Shown here: positions 63,401 to 64,000 of the stretch, in pieces
Position numbering within the stretch: the first letter of the stretch is position 1
How the letters are laid out: every line of letters starts with the position of its first letter
Assembly (NCBI GenBank): GCA_012845835.1
Contig: JABAKD010000017.1
Coordinates: 5,964,651 to 6,028,650, forward strand
Length of the DNA stretch: 64,000 bases
Reading direction: 5' to 3'
DNA from: Undaria pinnatifida
Taxonomy: Eukaryota; Sar; Phaeophyceae; Laminariales; Alariaceae
Notes under the pieces: model-generated
What the model saw: only the letters and a program-made list of their open reading frames with translations
What the model was told of the DNA's origin: nothing
Databases searched by the model: none
Position numbers and translations under genes: made by a program

Positions 63401-64000
63401 TTTCGTCGAAACTCACCTTTGCAAGCGGTCTGCATTGCCCCTTCCACGTTTTTACGGGGTGTGTATGTCCATGAAGGGTTTAGGTCGACGACGTCCCTCA
63501 GTGTTTCGGAGGAGATTGGTTCCGACATTACCCCTACGGCGTGCGTTGTCTTGCGTGTTTATACCGTAGGCATTCCGGGTACCTCGTGCCCGGTGCGCAG
63601 TGCAGACGTTCCGCTCCATGCTTCTGGGTTTACAGCAGCAGTGGCTCCTTTATAGTTCGGGTATGTGCTACTCCGCGACTGCCTCTGCTGGTTGTTCCCA
63701 TGTTGTTTGCGTATGTGCCCAGTGATTTCAAAGGCACTAAAGCGGGCAACCCGCACTAATCAACCCACCCAATGGAGGGACCACTACTGTTGTATTGTCG
63801 TGTTGTCCTCTCACCTCTCACGTCTCTCAACAGAGTCCATGCGGCAGATAGGTTTGACGCTGCTATCGGCGGTCTACTATTGTTGTTGTTCTCACATTAA
63901 CTCGCATCATCATGTCCGTGGTCACGAGACAGGCTCCAGTAACTCTGGAGTGGAGGAATACCCCCGGGAAAAACACACACACACAAACAAAACCAAAAGT
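60420..64000. other. No gene supported; dispersed repeat fragments
   Basis: 60640-60760 resembles 41370-41480 (TCGTGGCCACAGAG ... GACACTGGTT). 62320-62525 carries the GCAGTAGATCACGCAGCAGC and CACAGCACAGGCGTCGAAGC repeat shared with 38620-38765, plus a reverse GGAAACCC repeat (62350-62440). 63385-63510 holds a diverged head of the G-rich repeat (TATTTCGTCGAAACTCACCT). ORFs of 60-144 aa show no domain. Confidence 0.45.

Overview
The window looks like nuclear DNA of a brown alga (Phaeophyceae) or a close stramenopile. Two tandem genes encode EsV-1-7 repeats, a Cys/His motif that is strongly expanded in brown algae and named after an Ectocarpus virus gene. The one complete host gene has small, high-GC3 exons separated by long GT-AG introns full of repeats. 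Gene density is very low and most of the window is mobile or simple-repeat DNA. Assignment to a lineage is inference from these traits, not from a search.

Layout. 1-14.4 kb: no convincing protein gene; tRNA-like sequences, CCCG-rich tandem repeats, two copies of a tRNA-derived SINE, a 1.5 kb element with 27-bp perfect terminal inverted repeats (7954-9448), and two copies of a roughly 400-bp G-rich repeat. 14.9-17.7 kb: coding-like exons of an unrecognised, probably broken gene, with two families of intronic minisatellites. 17.8-23 kb: a decayed Helitron (HUH Rep plus PIF1-type helicase) followed by an OTU-protease ORF. 24.2-25.0 kb: an inverted, expanded copy of the G-rich repeat. 26.2-31.6 kb: an EsV-1-7 pseudogene followed in the same orientation by an intact 459-aa EsV-1-7 protein. 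31.8-40 kb: MITEs, a four-copy dispersed repeat, a 12-bp-unit satellite with telomere-like blocks, and two ORFs of unknown value.

40.96-58.92 kb (minus strand): a complete 12-exon, 461-aa protein disulfide isomerase-like gene, rebuilt here exon by exon. All eleven introns are GT-AG and every junction keeps phase. It has a signal peptide, a Gly/Met/Tyr-rich segment where a first catalytic domain would normally be, two non-catalytic thioredoxin-fold regions, an acidic linker and one CGHC domain, with no KDEL-type tail. Its introns carry SINEs, MITEs, minisatellites and, most unusually, arrays of degenerate copies of the gene's own exon edges (exons 1, 2, 6, 7 and 9). One exon 6 copy keeps an open 90-nt phase-0 frame and both splice sites.

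59-64 kb: a SINE with clear target-site duplications, a small MITE and unassigned DNA. The genes do not form a functional unit; what links the window is repeat activity around a few host genes.
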